Positions 52,663 to 60,926 are shown, counted from the first letter of the stretch. The stretch is DNA of 64,000 nucleotides from Rhodopseudomonas palustris (GCF_013415845.1 NZ_CP058907.1:3658001-3722000), one strand, 5' to 3'. Program-made: numbers and translations. The notes: a model not told the origin generated them from the sequence alone.

Positions 52663-53351
52663 TGCATCGCGCCACAGGGCCCGCGGTCAACCAACTTCGG
52701 TAGGCGCGTCCAGGGGACGAACATCAATCTGTGGCCTTGTCGGGAGGTGAGACGACCGGTCCCTCCGAATCGAGCCTCGAATATCTCCCAGAACCTTACT
52801 TAGAGGGCACAGGCTTTTGAAGACGCTCCCCCCGCCCGCCCTCATTCTGCGGAGACACGTTGCAGTTGAGCCACACTGGATGGTGCTATTCAGTAGTTCC
52901 GTGACCGAAAAGTCCCATTTCCGCCCTCCGTGGACACTTATCCCACCCCCCCCCCCGATAGGCGGCATCCGAGCCGGGCCAGCCGGTCGCTAAGGTCAGG
53001 ACGGCGACGGTCTGCCCCTGTGTGAGCTATGCCGAAGCCCTTGGAACGCCTCTGCCGCGAAACGGCCGGCCAACCCGCCCTCGCGGGACAGAACCACCGA
53101 CGTCCAGAGTCTCAGTCCAGGTGCAAATTCCGAGACGCGATTACCCACTAAGTCACTGGGCGATTTTCGAAAATACTATCCGCAGTTACTTTCCTAGCTC
53201 GCCAGCCGAGCTCCCCTCCTCAAATTAAACAAAGTTCCACCCAGTATCGCTCGACAGTCATATGTTCATGCAATCAGGAGTGAGAGGTCCTCAGATCGCT
53301 GCACCTGAAGTGGGATTCGCGCTCGAAAGGCGCTTGGGGGGAGAGCTGCAA
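52663..53351. other. Regulatory region upstream of wza; no gene seen
   Basis: About 690 bases between the divergent wza and small-membrane-protein units. It contains the C tract but no copy of the shared palindrome. The short frames in it lack ribosome sites. Confidence 0.5.
52946..52956. repeat. Homopolymer tract of 11 C
   Basis: An uninterrupted run of eleven C in the intergenic region, far longer than any other homopolymer I noticed. Such tracts are prone to slippage. Here it would alter spacing upstream of wza, not a reading frame. Confidence 0.9.
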
Positions 53352-53417
53352 ATGATCTATCAATCGTCTCGACTGAGCTGGGGTCACGCCGACGGAGGAA
53401 GCCGCGGGAGGCCGTAA
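53352..53417 (+). CDS. Leader peptide coupled to the next gene
   Basis: A 21-codon frame (MIYQSSRLSWGHADGGSRG, then RP) with a strong GGGGGGAGAG ribosome site six bases before its ATG. Its TAA overlaps the next ATG by one base (TAATG). This is the typical layout of a translated leader that feeds ribosomes to the following gene. No attenuator hairpin is evident. Confidence 0.45.
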   Translation: MIYQSSRLSWGHADGGSRGRP

Positions 53418-53668
53418 TGGCGTATTTGGCTATTGGCTTAGCGCTGGCGGGGTTCTTGATAGGACTGAGATTTCGGCTCGTGGGACTGCTTCAAGCCCTC
53501 GCCTTGGTGCTGCTCCTGACGATCGGCACCTGCATCGGACTTGGATACGGCTTCACAAGAACGATCGTGGTCGTGTTCGCGGCTCAGGCAGCCATCCAGG
53601 TCGGGTATTTTTTCGGCCTGCTCGCGCAGACGCTGTACCAGTCCCGTCGAACTCGAATGGTGCTTTAG
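53417..53668 (+). CDS. Small membrane protein, weakly similar to EPS repressor ExoX/SyrA type
   Basis: 83 residues with two or three transmembrane helices. The last helix carries AAIQVGYFFGLLAQTLY. IQVGYF is a motif I know from small rhizobial membrane proteins that modulate exopolysaccharide production, but the rest is not clearly similar, so function is only a suggestion. GGAGG six bases before the ATG supports the start. It is divergent from wza, which fits a role in polysaccharide control. Confidence 0.55.
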   Translation: MAYLAIGLALAGFLIGLRFRLVGLLQALALVLLLTIGTCIGLGYGFTRTIVVVFAAQAAIQVGYFFGLLAQTLYQSRRTRMVL

Positions 53669-53895
53669 GCCCGCTCCTGTTTTCACTAACGTTTTCAGAT
53701 GCCAGGGTCAGCTTCGGTAGCCCTGATCTGCCTGGTCCTCTGACGCAGCTTCGCACATCCAAGCTGCCACTTGGCCTCTCGGCGCAAGATTAGCCTCTTG
53801 GATTCCCATCCTTGTGCTACAAGCGTGATCCGGTGCGGCCCACTTTTCGGGCAGATACTTGATGGAAATTCGGATTCTGGTTTCGGAGACCTGAT

Positions 53896-54177
53896 ATGAA
53901 CTTGAGTAAGCTTGCGATCATTTCGCTGATTTTGGGCAGTTCAGCCGTCGCAGTCTCTGAGCCAGCTTCTGCGCGGACTCGGCTTTATCCCGTCACGACC
54001 TGCGGTCCCGACCGGGCCTACCTGTGTAAGCTGCACGGATCGTTCGACAGCCCGCCCTTCCACTACAACCTGGCGATCCATCCGGCTTGCATCAAGACGG
54101 TCGGCAAGAGCCGCCGCTACGGACGCGAGTACGTCCTCGTTTGTGGTAGCCCAGACCGCCCGATGATTTGGTGGTAA
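53896..54177 (+). CDS. Small secreted Cys-containing protein
   Basis: 93 residues. The signal peptide ends about residue 26 (EPASA). The mature 67 residues hold four Cys (TTCGPDRAYLC, PACIK, VCGSP), which could form two disulphides, and a basic, Tyr-rich character. GGAGA lies just before the ATG. It stands alone; the family is not recognised. Confidence 0.65.
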   Translation: MNLSKLAIISLILGSSAVAVSEPASARTRLYPVTTCGPDRAYLCKLHGSFDSPPFHYNLAIHPACIKTVGKSRRYGREYVLVCGSPDRPMIWW

Positions 54178-54234
54178 CCCAAACCTCCATCAAACAAGCC
54201 TGGCAGCAACGAAACGGCGGTTCGGGATAGGCCT

Positions 54235-54459
54235 CTACCTTTCCGGCCGCGATCCGGCATTGTTCGGCGGCCCTTGACGGCTCGAGAAGTCGTTCGCGTT
54301 TCCTCGGCCGGCTTGGGATCGATCAGCCGGGCTGATGTTGTTCGACCCGCGATCACGGACCAGATTTCCGTACATATCTCGTTGGGGCGCCACGCTCTGT
54401 GCGGATGCACTACCGGCCATCGACAGGATGGCGGAAACAATCAAGATCAAAGCTCTCAT
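54235..54459 (-). CDS. Small secreted Asn/Ser/Arg-rich protein
   Basis: 74 residues: signal peptide (residues 1-20, ending SASA), then a polar, probably disordered tail (QRDMYGNLVRDRGSNNISP...). A strong GGGAGG lies five bases before the ATG. Function unknown. Confidence 0.6.
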   Translation of the reverse strand: MRALILIVSAILSMAGSASAQSVAPQRDMYGNLVRDRGSNNISPADRSQAGRGNANDFSSRQGPPNNAGSRPER

Positions 54460-54686
54460 GAGATCCTCCCAGATCCAGCCGACCCGAGCCTAGCTAAGAA
54501 TGGAGGAGTTGCAAATCGGCGAGCCGAGACATCGCCCTCGATGTTGATAATGTCAGATGCTGGCGACTCCCGACTTTGACGCATTCGCAAGGGGCCCGGA
54601 CATCACGGAACGGCAGAAGATACCCGACCTCTTCAATCCAGTGCGCGCCGCCCCTGATCCGACGTCTTCTCAGGCCTATTGCCACC

Positions 54687-55154
54687 TCAGCGACCGAGAT
54701 TGGCGGCGCCAATCGCCTTGTCACAGCTTGCCAGATGATCGCGGTAGGACTGCTCGGCCTTTTCAGCTGCCAGCAATGACTTCGCCCGCTCATCGCCCCG
54801 CGTAGCACGCCGCATCAGGGATGCGACGGCTGACAGGTCACCGGCAGCCTGCCCGCACGCGCTACGCGCGTCCCCCGGCTCCGTTTCCTCGACGAGCGTC
54901 GATTGCAGCTGAAGAAGCCGTCTGGACTGCTCGCCCAGTTTCAGCTCGTCGCCCGTTTGCAACGCGGCTTGAATGACCTGCTCGGCGGTGAGGATGTCGC
55001 GAACGGCGGCGCCGAAATCGACATTCGCCCCGGCGCGTGCCGCGATCGTTACGTTGGCCTGCTTCATCGGAGCTGAAGCGCCGACAACAGGACCGGCCAC
55101 AGCGGCGTCAGCAGCGGCGACCAGGACAAAAGCCGTCAGGAAAACTGCGCGCAC
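54687..55154 (-). CDS. Secreted helical hypothetical protein
   Basis: 155 residues from GTG. Signal peptide ending AVAG (about residue 20). The mature protein is predicted helical with two Cys (about residues 100 and 144) suited to a disulphide. A long LRQLQ-type amphipathic helix (LGEQSRRLLQLQSTLVEE) is visible. Composition suggests a periplasmic protein. I do not recognise the family. Confidence 0.6.
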   Translation of the reverse strand: MRAVFLTAFVLVAAADAAVAGPVVGASAPMKQANVTIAARAGANVDFGAAVRDILTAEQVIQAALQTGDELKLGEQSRRLLQLQSTLVEETEPGDARSACGQAAGDLSAVASLMRRATRGDERAKSLLAAEKAEQSYRDHLASCDKAIGAANLGR

Positions 55155-55308
55155 GAAAGCTACCTGGGAGAGTTAGACGTTGAGGAGAGCGTAAGAGGTC
55201 GGTTGTCCCGATGGACAATCCGCCCCCAAATCCGTCGTCGTTGAAAGCTTCTCCGCCGCTGTTGCTGTGCGGAAACACCATCGACCGCTGGCAAATCGAT
55301 CGGCTGGA

Positions 55309-55394
55309 TGGTGGGGGAGGCAGGACTCGAACCTGCGAAGCCATGAGGCGGCTGATTTACAGTCAGCTCCCTTTGCCACTCGGGACACTCCCCC
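55309..55394 (-). tRNA. tRNA-Tyr (GTA)
   Basis: Minus strand: acceptor GGGGGAG / CTCCCCC, D-arm, anticodon stem CTGAC/ATCAG-type with GTA in the loop, a long variable arm (class II, as expected for bacterial Tyr), TTCGAGT T-loop, and encoded CCA at 55309-55311. The anticodon and long variable arm together identify Tyr. Confidence 0.95.
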
Positions 55395-55603
55395 GCCCGT
55401 GCCGCCGGCCGAACGCCTGTGGCAGGCAAAACCGGGACCGGAAGCCGCAGCGAGCCCGCGGGCGGGCCTGCAACGCGGCGCGGTTATGGGCGATGCGGCC
55501 CCCTAAAGTCAACCAACCCCATGACGATTTCGACACTCCTTCGTCATATCGGACGATCGAAGCGAAATTGCCTTGTGCAAGAGGGCATGAGACAAGCGCC
55601 GCC

Positions 55604-56431
55604 ATGAGCGACAGACCGCAGAATCCCCGCTTTTCCCGCCGCGATGGCCCGCCCCGCGGCAAGCCCCGCCCTGCCGGGCTCCGCCGCGAAGCCCGCGAGC
55701 GCGACGGCGACGGGCCCGTGATCCTTTACGGCTGGCACACTGTGACGGCGGCGCTGGCCAATCCGCAGCGCAAGTTTCGCAAGCTGTGGCTGACCGAAAA
55801 TGCCGCCCGCAGGCTGGCCGAAGAGAACATCGACACCCGAATCGCGCCGGAGATCGTCCGGCCGTCGGAGATCGACCGCCAGCTCGGGCCGGACGCGGTG
55901 CATCAGGGCATGCTGGCCGAGGCCGATCCGCTGCAGGGACCGCGAATCGACACCCTCCCCCAGCACGGCATCGTGCTGGTGCTCGACCAGATCACCGATC
56001 CGCACAATGTCGGCGCGATCCTGCGCTCGGCGGCGGCGTTCGCCGTGCAGGCGATCGTCACCACCGCCCGGCACAGCCCGGAAGCCACCGGCGTGCTCGC
56101 CAAGTCCGCCTCCGGCGCGCTGGAGCTGGTGCCGCTGGTGCTGGTGCAGAACCTCGCCCGGGCGCTGACCGAGCTGAATGACCGCGGCTTCCTCACCGTC
56201 GGCCTCGACAGCGAGGGTGACGACGACCTCGCCGCGGTCGAACTGCGCCAGCCGCTGGCGCTGGTGCTCGGCGCCGAGGGCAAGGGTCTCCGGCAGCTGA
56301 CCCGGCAGACCTGCAACACCGTCGCCCGGCTCGACATGCCCGGCGAGATCAAGAGCCTCAATGTCTCCAACGCGGCCGCACTGGCGTTGTACATCGGCGC
56401 CAGCAGGCTCGGCCTGATGGGCGGCCGCTAA
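55604..56431 (+). CDS. rlmB: 23S rRNA 2'-O-ribose methyltransferase (RlmB/TrmH family)
   Basis: 275 residues from the ATG at 55604. Basic N-terminal tail, then the substrate-binding domain starting VILYGWHTVTAAL, and the SpoU knot domain: motif 1 VLVLDQITDPHNVGAILRSAAAF (Asn and Arg of the active site), motif 2 LVLGAEGKGL, motif 3 IPM-like DMPGEIKSLNVSNAAALALY. It methylates the ribose of a 23S rRNA guanosine; in E. coli G2251. The open frame extends back through tRNA-Tyr to 55211, which is not coding. A bidirectional terminator follows. Confidence 0.92.
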   Translation: MSDRPQNPRFSRRDGPPRGKPRPAGLRREARERDGDGPVILYGWHTVTAALANPQRKFRKLWLTENAARRLAEENIDTRIAPEIVRPSEIDRQLGPDAVHQGMLAEADPLQGPRIDTLPQHGIVLVLDQITDPHNVGAILRSAAAFAVQAIVTTARHSPEATGVLAKSASGALELVPLVLVQNLARALTELNDRGFLTVGLDSEGDDDLAAVELRQPLALVLGAEGKGLRQLTRQTCNTVARLDMPGEIKSLNVSNAAALALYIGASRLGLMGGR

Positions 56432-56447
56432 GGTTCAGAACGCAAAA

Positions 56448-56476
56448 CGCCCGTCCGCATCGGCTGCGGACGGGCG
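56448..56476. terminator. Bidirectional intrinsic terminator
   Basis: Perfect 12-bp stem (CGCCCGTCCGCA / TGCGGACGGGCG) with a 5-base loop. It is followed by TTTT on the plus strand and preceded by AAAA, which is TTTT on the minus strand. It separates convergent rlmB and the secreted-protein gene and can serve both. Confidence 0.9.
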
Positions 56477-56503
56477 CTTTTCAGCCGGCAAGATGCCGAT
56501 CCA

Positions 56504-57004
56504 TCAATAGCGCGGATGATGCACCGGCCCGTGATAGCGGTGCCGCTGGTGCCGGCCGGCATGGTGGCGATGCGCCCAGGCGCGGGCGTGGTGGCGGCCG
56601 TGATAGCGCACCACCGCCGGCCCCCAAGACGGCTCGCCGATCACCTGATGGGTCATGGCATGCGCGTAGGCGCCGCCGGTGTAGGCGGTGCCGGTGCGAT
56701 ACACCGAGACGGCGCGCTCGTCGTAATAGGGGCGCGGCGCGAACTGGCCGGGGCCGGTATAGGCCGGGCCCTGATTGACGTAATAATAGCGGGTCGGATC
56801 CGGCAGGCGCTCGAACGACGCGGTGCCGTAGCCATAGCCGTAACCGGTTTCGAATGTGGCATAGCCATTGCCGCACGGGCTGACCACGGGGCCGCACGGC
56901 CCGCAGCCGTTGCCGAACAGCCCTCCTCCGCAGGCCAGCGCCGGCGCGGCGCTCGCAGTCACCACGGCCACCGCCGCGACCAGCCCGGAAATCATCGTAC
57001 GCAT
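56504..57004 (-). CDS. Secreted Gly/Tyr/His-rich protein
   Basis: 166 residues. Signal peptide ending ALA (about residue 24). Then a Cys/Gly cluster (CGGGLFGNGCGPCGP), a Tyr/Gly segment (GYGYGYG), and a C-terminal His/Arg-rich tail (YHGRHHARAWAHRHHAG). AGGAG seven bases before the ATG supports the start. The His tail could bind metal. No family name known to me. The 57062-57535 gene lies 57 bases upstream in the same direction. Confidence 0.65.
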   Translation of the reverse strand: MRTMISGLVAAVAVVTASAAPALACGGGLFGNGCGPCGPVVSPCGNGYATFETGYGYGYGTASFERLPDPTRYYYVNQGPAYTGPGQFAPRPYYDERAVSVYRTGTAYTGGAYAHAMTHQVIGEPSWGPAVVRYHGRHHARAWAHRHHAGRHQRHRYHGPVHHPRY

Positions 57005-57061
57005 GCTACGCTCCTGTTCGATGTCGTCGTCGAGATCGTGGGGTCGGCCGGAAAACGGCCA

Positions 57062-57535
57062 TCAACGGTACGGCCGCGGGCCGGGCCGCGGCGGCTCGTT
57101 GAACGGTGGCGCGATCAGCACCTGAGGCTCGATCATCGGGGTCGGCGGCGCCGGCTGCGGCGGCCGCGATTCCACTTCCCAGGATTGATGGAAGCTCTCG
57201 GCCGGCTTCGGCAGCTTGCGGTCTGGCGGAGGCTCGACCTCCAGCCGGCCATAGCCCGGCAGCCGGTTCGAGCCCGGGTAATAGTGGCCGACCTCGGGAT
57301 ACACCACCGGGCGGCTGCCATAGATCGTCGGCTGCACGTGGTTGCCGCTCTCCAGCCCCCAGTCGCCTTCGATCGTCGCATAGGACGCATCGCGGCCGTT
57401 GATGATGATCGGCACGCCGGGCCGGCCGGGAATCACGATCGCCCGCCCGCCGCTCTCGGCGAAAGCCGGAGCCGCGGTCACTGTCAGCAGCGCGAGCGCC
57501 TGGGCCAGACGCCGAAGGGTGAAAGGATCGGACAT
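57062..57535 (-). CDS. Secreted Pro-rich protein
   Basis: 157 residues with a signal peptide (LAQALALLTVTAAPAFA). Mature part: a GRAIVIPGRPGVPIIINGRDASYATIEGDWG beta-like segment, then Tyr/Pro-rich sequence and a Pro-rich tail that is probably disordered. Proteins with the IPGRPGVPIIINGRDA segment are familiar from related alphaproteobacteria, but without known function. It likely shares a transcript with the His-rich protein downstream. Confidence 0.65.
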   Translation of the reverse strand: MSDPFTLRRLAQALALLTVTAAPAFAESGGRAIVIPGRPGVPIIINGRDASYATIEGDWGLESGNHVQPTIYGSRPVVYPEVGHYYPGSNRLPGYGRLEVEPPPDRKLPKPAESFHQSWEVESRPPQPAPPTPMIEPQVLIAPPFNEPPRPGPRPYR

Positions 57536-57750
57536 GCGCCAACGGTAAGGGAAAAGCCTGGCAGATGGGTTAAGGCACGGCCGCTCGCGACCGGTAAGCC
57601 TAACGCGCGAACGCGGTTTCGGGTCCGCCCGATGCGTTCCGCCGCAACGTCGTTAACGCGCGCTTTCGATCCGCGCGCCGTGCGTCAGCTTGGAAACCAT
57701 CTGCAGCGGTCTTGTCGATCTGCGGCGGCGCTGCTAGCTGTCTGCCCGAT

Positions 57751-57825
57751 GCCGGCGTAGCACAGCGGTAGTGCAGCGGTTTTGTAAACCGAAGGTCGGG
57801 AGTTCGATCCTCTCCGCCGGCACCA
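57751..57825 (+). tRNA. tRNA-Thr (TGT)
   Basis: Acceptor GCCGGCG / CGCCGGC, D-arm, anticodon loop TTTGTAA giving TGT, T-arm with GTTCGATC, discriminator A and encoded CCA at 57823-57825. From the anticodon loop onward the gene is duplicated at 59775-59819, so it served as an integration site. Confidence 0.95.
57781..57825 (+). repeat. Left attachment repeat in tRNA-Thr
   Basis: The last 45 bases of the tRNA gene, from the anticodon loop to CCA, are repeated without mismatch at 59775-59819. This is the usual signature of tyrosine-recombinase integration into a tRNA 3' end, with the copy that keeps the tRNA intact on this side. Confidence 0.9.
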
Positions 57826-58149
57826 CGAAAACTAGCATTTAATAGCCGTTTTTCGCAGTATTTGGGCCGCGGCAAATCCGGCGATTACGGAAACAAACCG
57901 AGATCATCGCGGGCGCGAAACCAGGCACAGTTGTTTCCGGTGTGTTCTCAACTCTCGCGCAATCAGCAATGACAGGCGGCAACCCAACGAAACTCACGAG
58001 ATTGAAGCGCCGCACCCGCCGGTCCGCAACCTAGGCCGCATTGCGGTCCGGCGGGGCCGATTGCCATCAACCGAGCGCGGCACGATCAGGACGCGCCGAC
58101 GGGCCGAAGGCCAACCAGCAATTCCCCCTTCCGATCACCTGCCGCCTGG

Positions 58150-58320
58150 ATGGAGGACGGACACCGCACGGCCCATGTCCGCTGCATGTGGTGCAAGCAT
58201 CAGCAGCTCAACCTGAAACTTGATCAGCTCCCGCCGGATTGGCCATGGCGCCGCGTCTGCAGAGCCATGCTCTGCACCGAATGCGGAACGCCTGGCTGCA
58301 TCCACGTCGTGCCAAACTGA
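58150..58320 (+). CDS. Small zinc-ribbon-like protein on the island
   Basis: 56 residues with CMWC near the N-terminus and CTEC, followed by GTPGC, near the C-terminus: two CxxC knuckles about 20 residues apart, as in zinc ribbons. Similar miniproteins with two knuckles are common in this bacterial group. The ribosome site is weak, so the start is uncertain. Confidence 0.5.
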   Translation: MEDGHRTAHVRCMWCKHQQLNLKLDQLPPDWPWRRVCRAMLCTECGTPGCIHVVPN

Positions 58321-58488
58321 CACGACAACAGCCTCCACAAAGTCCCGTTTCATCGGCTAGGGGGCGGACCCGACCGCATGACGAGCCCCATACGGCAGAA
58401 GATCGCAATCCACCGGCGTTAAGCGCAGATATCTTGGGCGAATTGCTTTGACCCGCCGATCAAGCTCTCCGAGGGGAGAGAACTAAAG

Positions 58489-58684
58489 ATGTTGCGCGAG
58501 GCCGGCAGCTATATCGCCGCCCTGCACGCCACGAAACAGAAGCCCCCCAAAGGTTCAGGCAGCCATCCACGTCCTGCTGCAGGCAGCCGATCACAACGGA
58601 CCAATGATCTTCGCTCGCATAGGGACTGCATGTGCTTTCGAGGTGACCGGCCACCATCACCGCGCCAACGAAGCGGCGGTTTGA
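58489..58684 (+). pseudogene. Frameshifted small hypothetical gene
   Basis: An ATG with GGGGAGAG upstream begins MLREAGSYIAALHATKQK. After a run of six C (about 58541-58546) the sense frame changes: removing one C gives KPPKVQAAIHVLLQAADHNG, then PMIFARIGTACAFEV and a TGA at 58682-58684. Both halves resemble a short protein family I recall from Bradyrhizobium relatives. The break is either a decayed gene, a slippage switch or a sequencing error. Confidence 0.6.
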
Positions 58685-58782
58685 ACAATTGCTATATTGC
58701 CCTCAAGAGGGTTCAATTTTACTGAGCTTGACCAACTACAAACTGCAAACTCCGACCGAATCGATAAGAGGCAAACTCACCC

Positions 58783-59637
58783 ATGGTGCGCCTTAGACTT
58801 GGAATTGCACGTACCGGCACATTCATTGCAACGGTGTTTTTCTGGACTTGGACAACAGTTAAGGCGATTATTGCACTTATCGGAGCAACCACCGTCGGTG
58901 ATGACTTCAATCAATTGACGGAGCGGCTGCCTGCTGTCGCGGCATGGGTACTTTCGACCCCGTGGTGGGTTCCTGCGGCCCTTGCTACTGTTCTAACGTC
59001 ATTTCTAATTTGGCTCTCTTGGCCAAGCGCCCCCCAAGTAACGCAACCCCACAATCAAACCAGCGAACCCAGCAACGCAGATCGAGGCCAACCACAGACG
59101 CGATCGATCGAGCCAAGCTCTCCCAGAATCACGATATCACTACGAAAGGGGCTCTACGTCGGCGACATTAGGATCGGTCTTGACCATCTTGCGGATGATC
59201 GCCACAGCGAGATCACTCTCCGAGTCTTCAACGGAACCGGAAGGACCGTGATGCTCCACGGGCTATGTGGCAAAATCTCATTTGCAACTCCCAACAATCA
59301 AGACCCGCGTTTCTGTGGAGAGCTGCCCGAGCCCGCGGTACGAAACGACACCTCGCGACTGGCGGAACCATTGGAAGAGTGGTTTCTCATCCTTGAGCAA
59401 AAGGTACCTGCAAAGGAAGCAGACAAGCTACTCGCGATGATCAATGACAACATGAAAATCCTCTTTTCCTTCGCACAGTTTGACATCGAAGTGTGCGATG
59501 CCACTAAGGTAGACCACATCGAAAAACTCGACATGGGAGGCGGCGTTTCTTACGATCGAACGTATGGATATGGAAAAATTATCAATTTGAGTGTGAAGGA
59601 AACCATCGGATCACGAGCAGATACCTTCGGGCCGTAG
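58783..59637 (+). CDS. Island-borne membrane protein of unknown function
   Basis: 284 residues. Two N-terminal transmembrane helices (FIATVFFWTWTTVKAIIALI and WWVPAALATVLTSFLIWL), a polar Ser/Gln/Asn linker (about 85-115), then a C-terminal soluble domain of beta-strand character (ITISLRKGLYVGDIRIGL; EITLRVFNGTGRTVMLHGLC) with three Cys. Base composition is lower in GC than its neighbours. It is the only intact sizeable gene of the island. I do not recognise the family; a cell-envelope or phage-defence role would fit the setting but is not shown. Confidence 0.7.
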   Translation: MVRLRLGIARTGTFIATVFFWTWTTVKAIIALIGATTVGDDFNQLTERLPAVAAWVLSTPWWVPAALATVLTSFLIWLSWPSAPQVTQPHNQTSEPSNADRGQPQTRSIEPSSPRITISLRKGLYVGDIRIGLDHLADDRHSEITLRVFNGTGRTVMLHGLCGKISFATPNNQDPRFCGELPEPAVRNDTSRLAEPLEEWFLILEQKVPAKEADKLLAMINDNMKILFSFAQFDIEVCDATKVDHIEKLDMGGGVSYDRTYGYGKIINLSVKETIGSRADTFGP

Positions 59638-59774
59638 GTGACGCGCACGCATCATGCTGAGCACAAAAAGTTCGCCGATCGGGAATGAGCGATGGCCAGT
59701 CAGGGAGGAACGGTAAGGCGATCAGGCAGACGCTGCCTGCATCGAGCGCAACCGATAGCCCTACAGAGCCCAAA

Positions 59775-59819
59775 TTTGTAAACCGAAGGTCGGGAGTTCG
59801 ATCCTCTCCGCCGGCACCA
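59775..59819 (+). repeat. Right attachment repeat
   Basis: Exact 45-bp copy of the tRNA-Thr 3' end. The upstream half of a tRNA is missing here, so it is not a functional gene; it marks the far end of the mini-island. Confidence 0.9.
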
Positions 59820-59845
59820 TCTCCCTCGCAAGCAAAGCTCGGTCG

Positions 59846-60292
59846 CTACGCGACGTCGCCCGCCTCCTGGGAATAGGCCATCTCCATCACGATGGTGTAG
59901 AGCCGCTCGCCGATCAGATGGCCGGTGTGGAAGCCTGTCTCGGTCTGAAGCCAGGCCAGCGCGTGCTGGTGGCGGGGCGACTGCCCGACGAACGCCATCG
60001 CCCAGTTCGGGAATGCCCGAACGGTGATCGGGCTGGCGAGCAGCACCTGGACGTCGCTGTGGCGGTGGTCCTGCTGGATGGTCTCGAACACCTTCTCGAC
60101 CGCGCTGCGCGGCCCTTCGAGCACTTGGGCAAAGAAGCCGCTGTTGACGATCAGCGCCCCGGTGATCCCGGCGCGGGCATTGTTGATGCGGGAGGTGGCG
60201 AGGATGCCTGCGATTTCCGAGGACAGCCGATCGAGCGGTCCTTCGATCCGGTTTCGGCTGACATAGAGAACGCGAAACAGCTCATCCTGCAT
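59846..60292 (-). CDS. BLUF-domain blue-light sensor
   Basis: 148 residues. BLUF hallmarks: LYVSRN with the flavin-contacting Tyr (about residue 10), INNARAGITGALIVNSGFFAQVLEGP with the Asn and the switching Gln (about 36 and 54), and PNWAMAF with the semi-conserved Trp. The C-terminal 40 residues are helical, the usual output cap of short BLUF proteins, which act on separate partners. In Rhodopseudomonas palustris a short BLUF protein controls a c-di-GMP phosphodiesterase and biofilm, so a link to the matrix genes here is conceivable; no EAL gene is present in the window. Confidence 0.9.
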   Translation of the reverse strand: MQDELFRVLYVSRNRIEGPLDRLSSEIAGILATSRINNARAGITGALIVNSGFFAQVLEGPRSAVEKVFETIQQDHRHSDVQVLLASPITVRAFPNWAMAFVGQSPRHQHALAWLQTETGFHTGHLIGERLYTIVMEMAYSQEAGDVA

Positions 60293-60440
60293 CGAACCCC
60301 TTTTCCCCTACGGGCATCCCTGATTCTGAATAACGCGAGCGCGGATCGCACTCGGTTCAAAATCATACGGAGACGCCGGTGGAAGGACTTGTTCGAACGC
60401 AAATCCACAGGCGTGGATCGGATCTCGGCCGCCAGCACGG

Positions 60441-60926
60441 TCAAACCGAGGCAACGGCGTGCGGGTGGTCCTCGCGCGGCACATCGATCGAATAAACCAC
60501 CACCGCGCTTGGCGGCGGGAAATCACCATGGGCGAAAATGCCGTCGCGCTCGAACCGGCCCTCGGTGCTGATCAGCAAGGTCGTGGCGAGGATCGACACC
60601 ACCTCACCATGGTTGTTGATGAACGGCAGCAGCAGCTTCTCGTATTCGACCGGCACATCATGGGCGTCGGTGGTGCAGGCGATCGAATACACCGGCTTGC
60701 GGCCGCGGCGGCACAGCTCGTACTGGGCGAGGATATGATCGCGGGTCGTAGGCCCCAGAATCTCGTCGAGATGCCGCCCCTGAGCGTCGTCGACGCTGAC
60801 GGCTTCCGCCAGCTGCGAACCGAAATGCAGGATCAGGAAGCGCGCCGCATCGCGGATCGGAACGACGCGGGTGATCACCGAGCGGGTCAGGTCGATGCTC
60901 GCCGGCTCGAATCCGAACGCCGCCAT
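60441..60926 (-). CDS. PAS_5-like domain protein, N-terminus apparently shifted out of frame
   Basis: A 161-residue frame covering the core of a PAS_5-type domain (RVVPIRDAARFLILHFGSQLAEAV, then GRHLDEILGP, then VEYEKLLLPFINNHGEVVSIL). The family usually starts with a W-x-x-x-R-x-G-x-x-P-D-P stretch. Such a start (MFANRSS...HRWLISQWTRMG) exists just upstream at 61026-60940, but in another frame, with LPDP following in the present frame. A one-base change near 60930-60945 would join them into about 195 residues. The gene is thus broken, uses a late start, or carries a sequence error. Confidence 0.65.
   Translation of the reverse strand: MAAFGFEPASIDLTRSVITRVVPIRDAARFLILHFGSQLAEAVSVDDAQGRHLDEILGPTTRDHILAQYELCRRGRKPVYSIACTTDAHDVPVEYEKLLLPFINNHGEVVSILATTLLISTEGRFERDGIFAHGDFPPPSAVVVYSIDVPREDHPHAVASV

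Larger units (their letters stand above)
57826..59774. mobile_element. Mini-island between tRNA-Thr repeats
   Basis: About 1.95 kb bounded by the exact 45-bp repeat. It holds a possible 56-residue zinc-ribbon gene, a frameshifted small gene and one intact 284-residue membrane-protein gene. No integrase is present, so it is a remnant or depends on an enzyme elsewhere. The right part is visibly richer in A and T than the surrounding DNA, which supports transfer. Confidence 0.75.

Noticed and set aside
55211..55603. Upstream extension of the rlmB frame
   Set aside because: It runs through tRNA-Tyr; the conserved protein begins at 55604.
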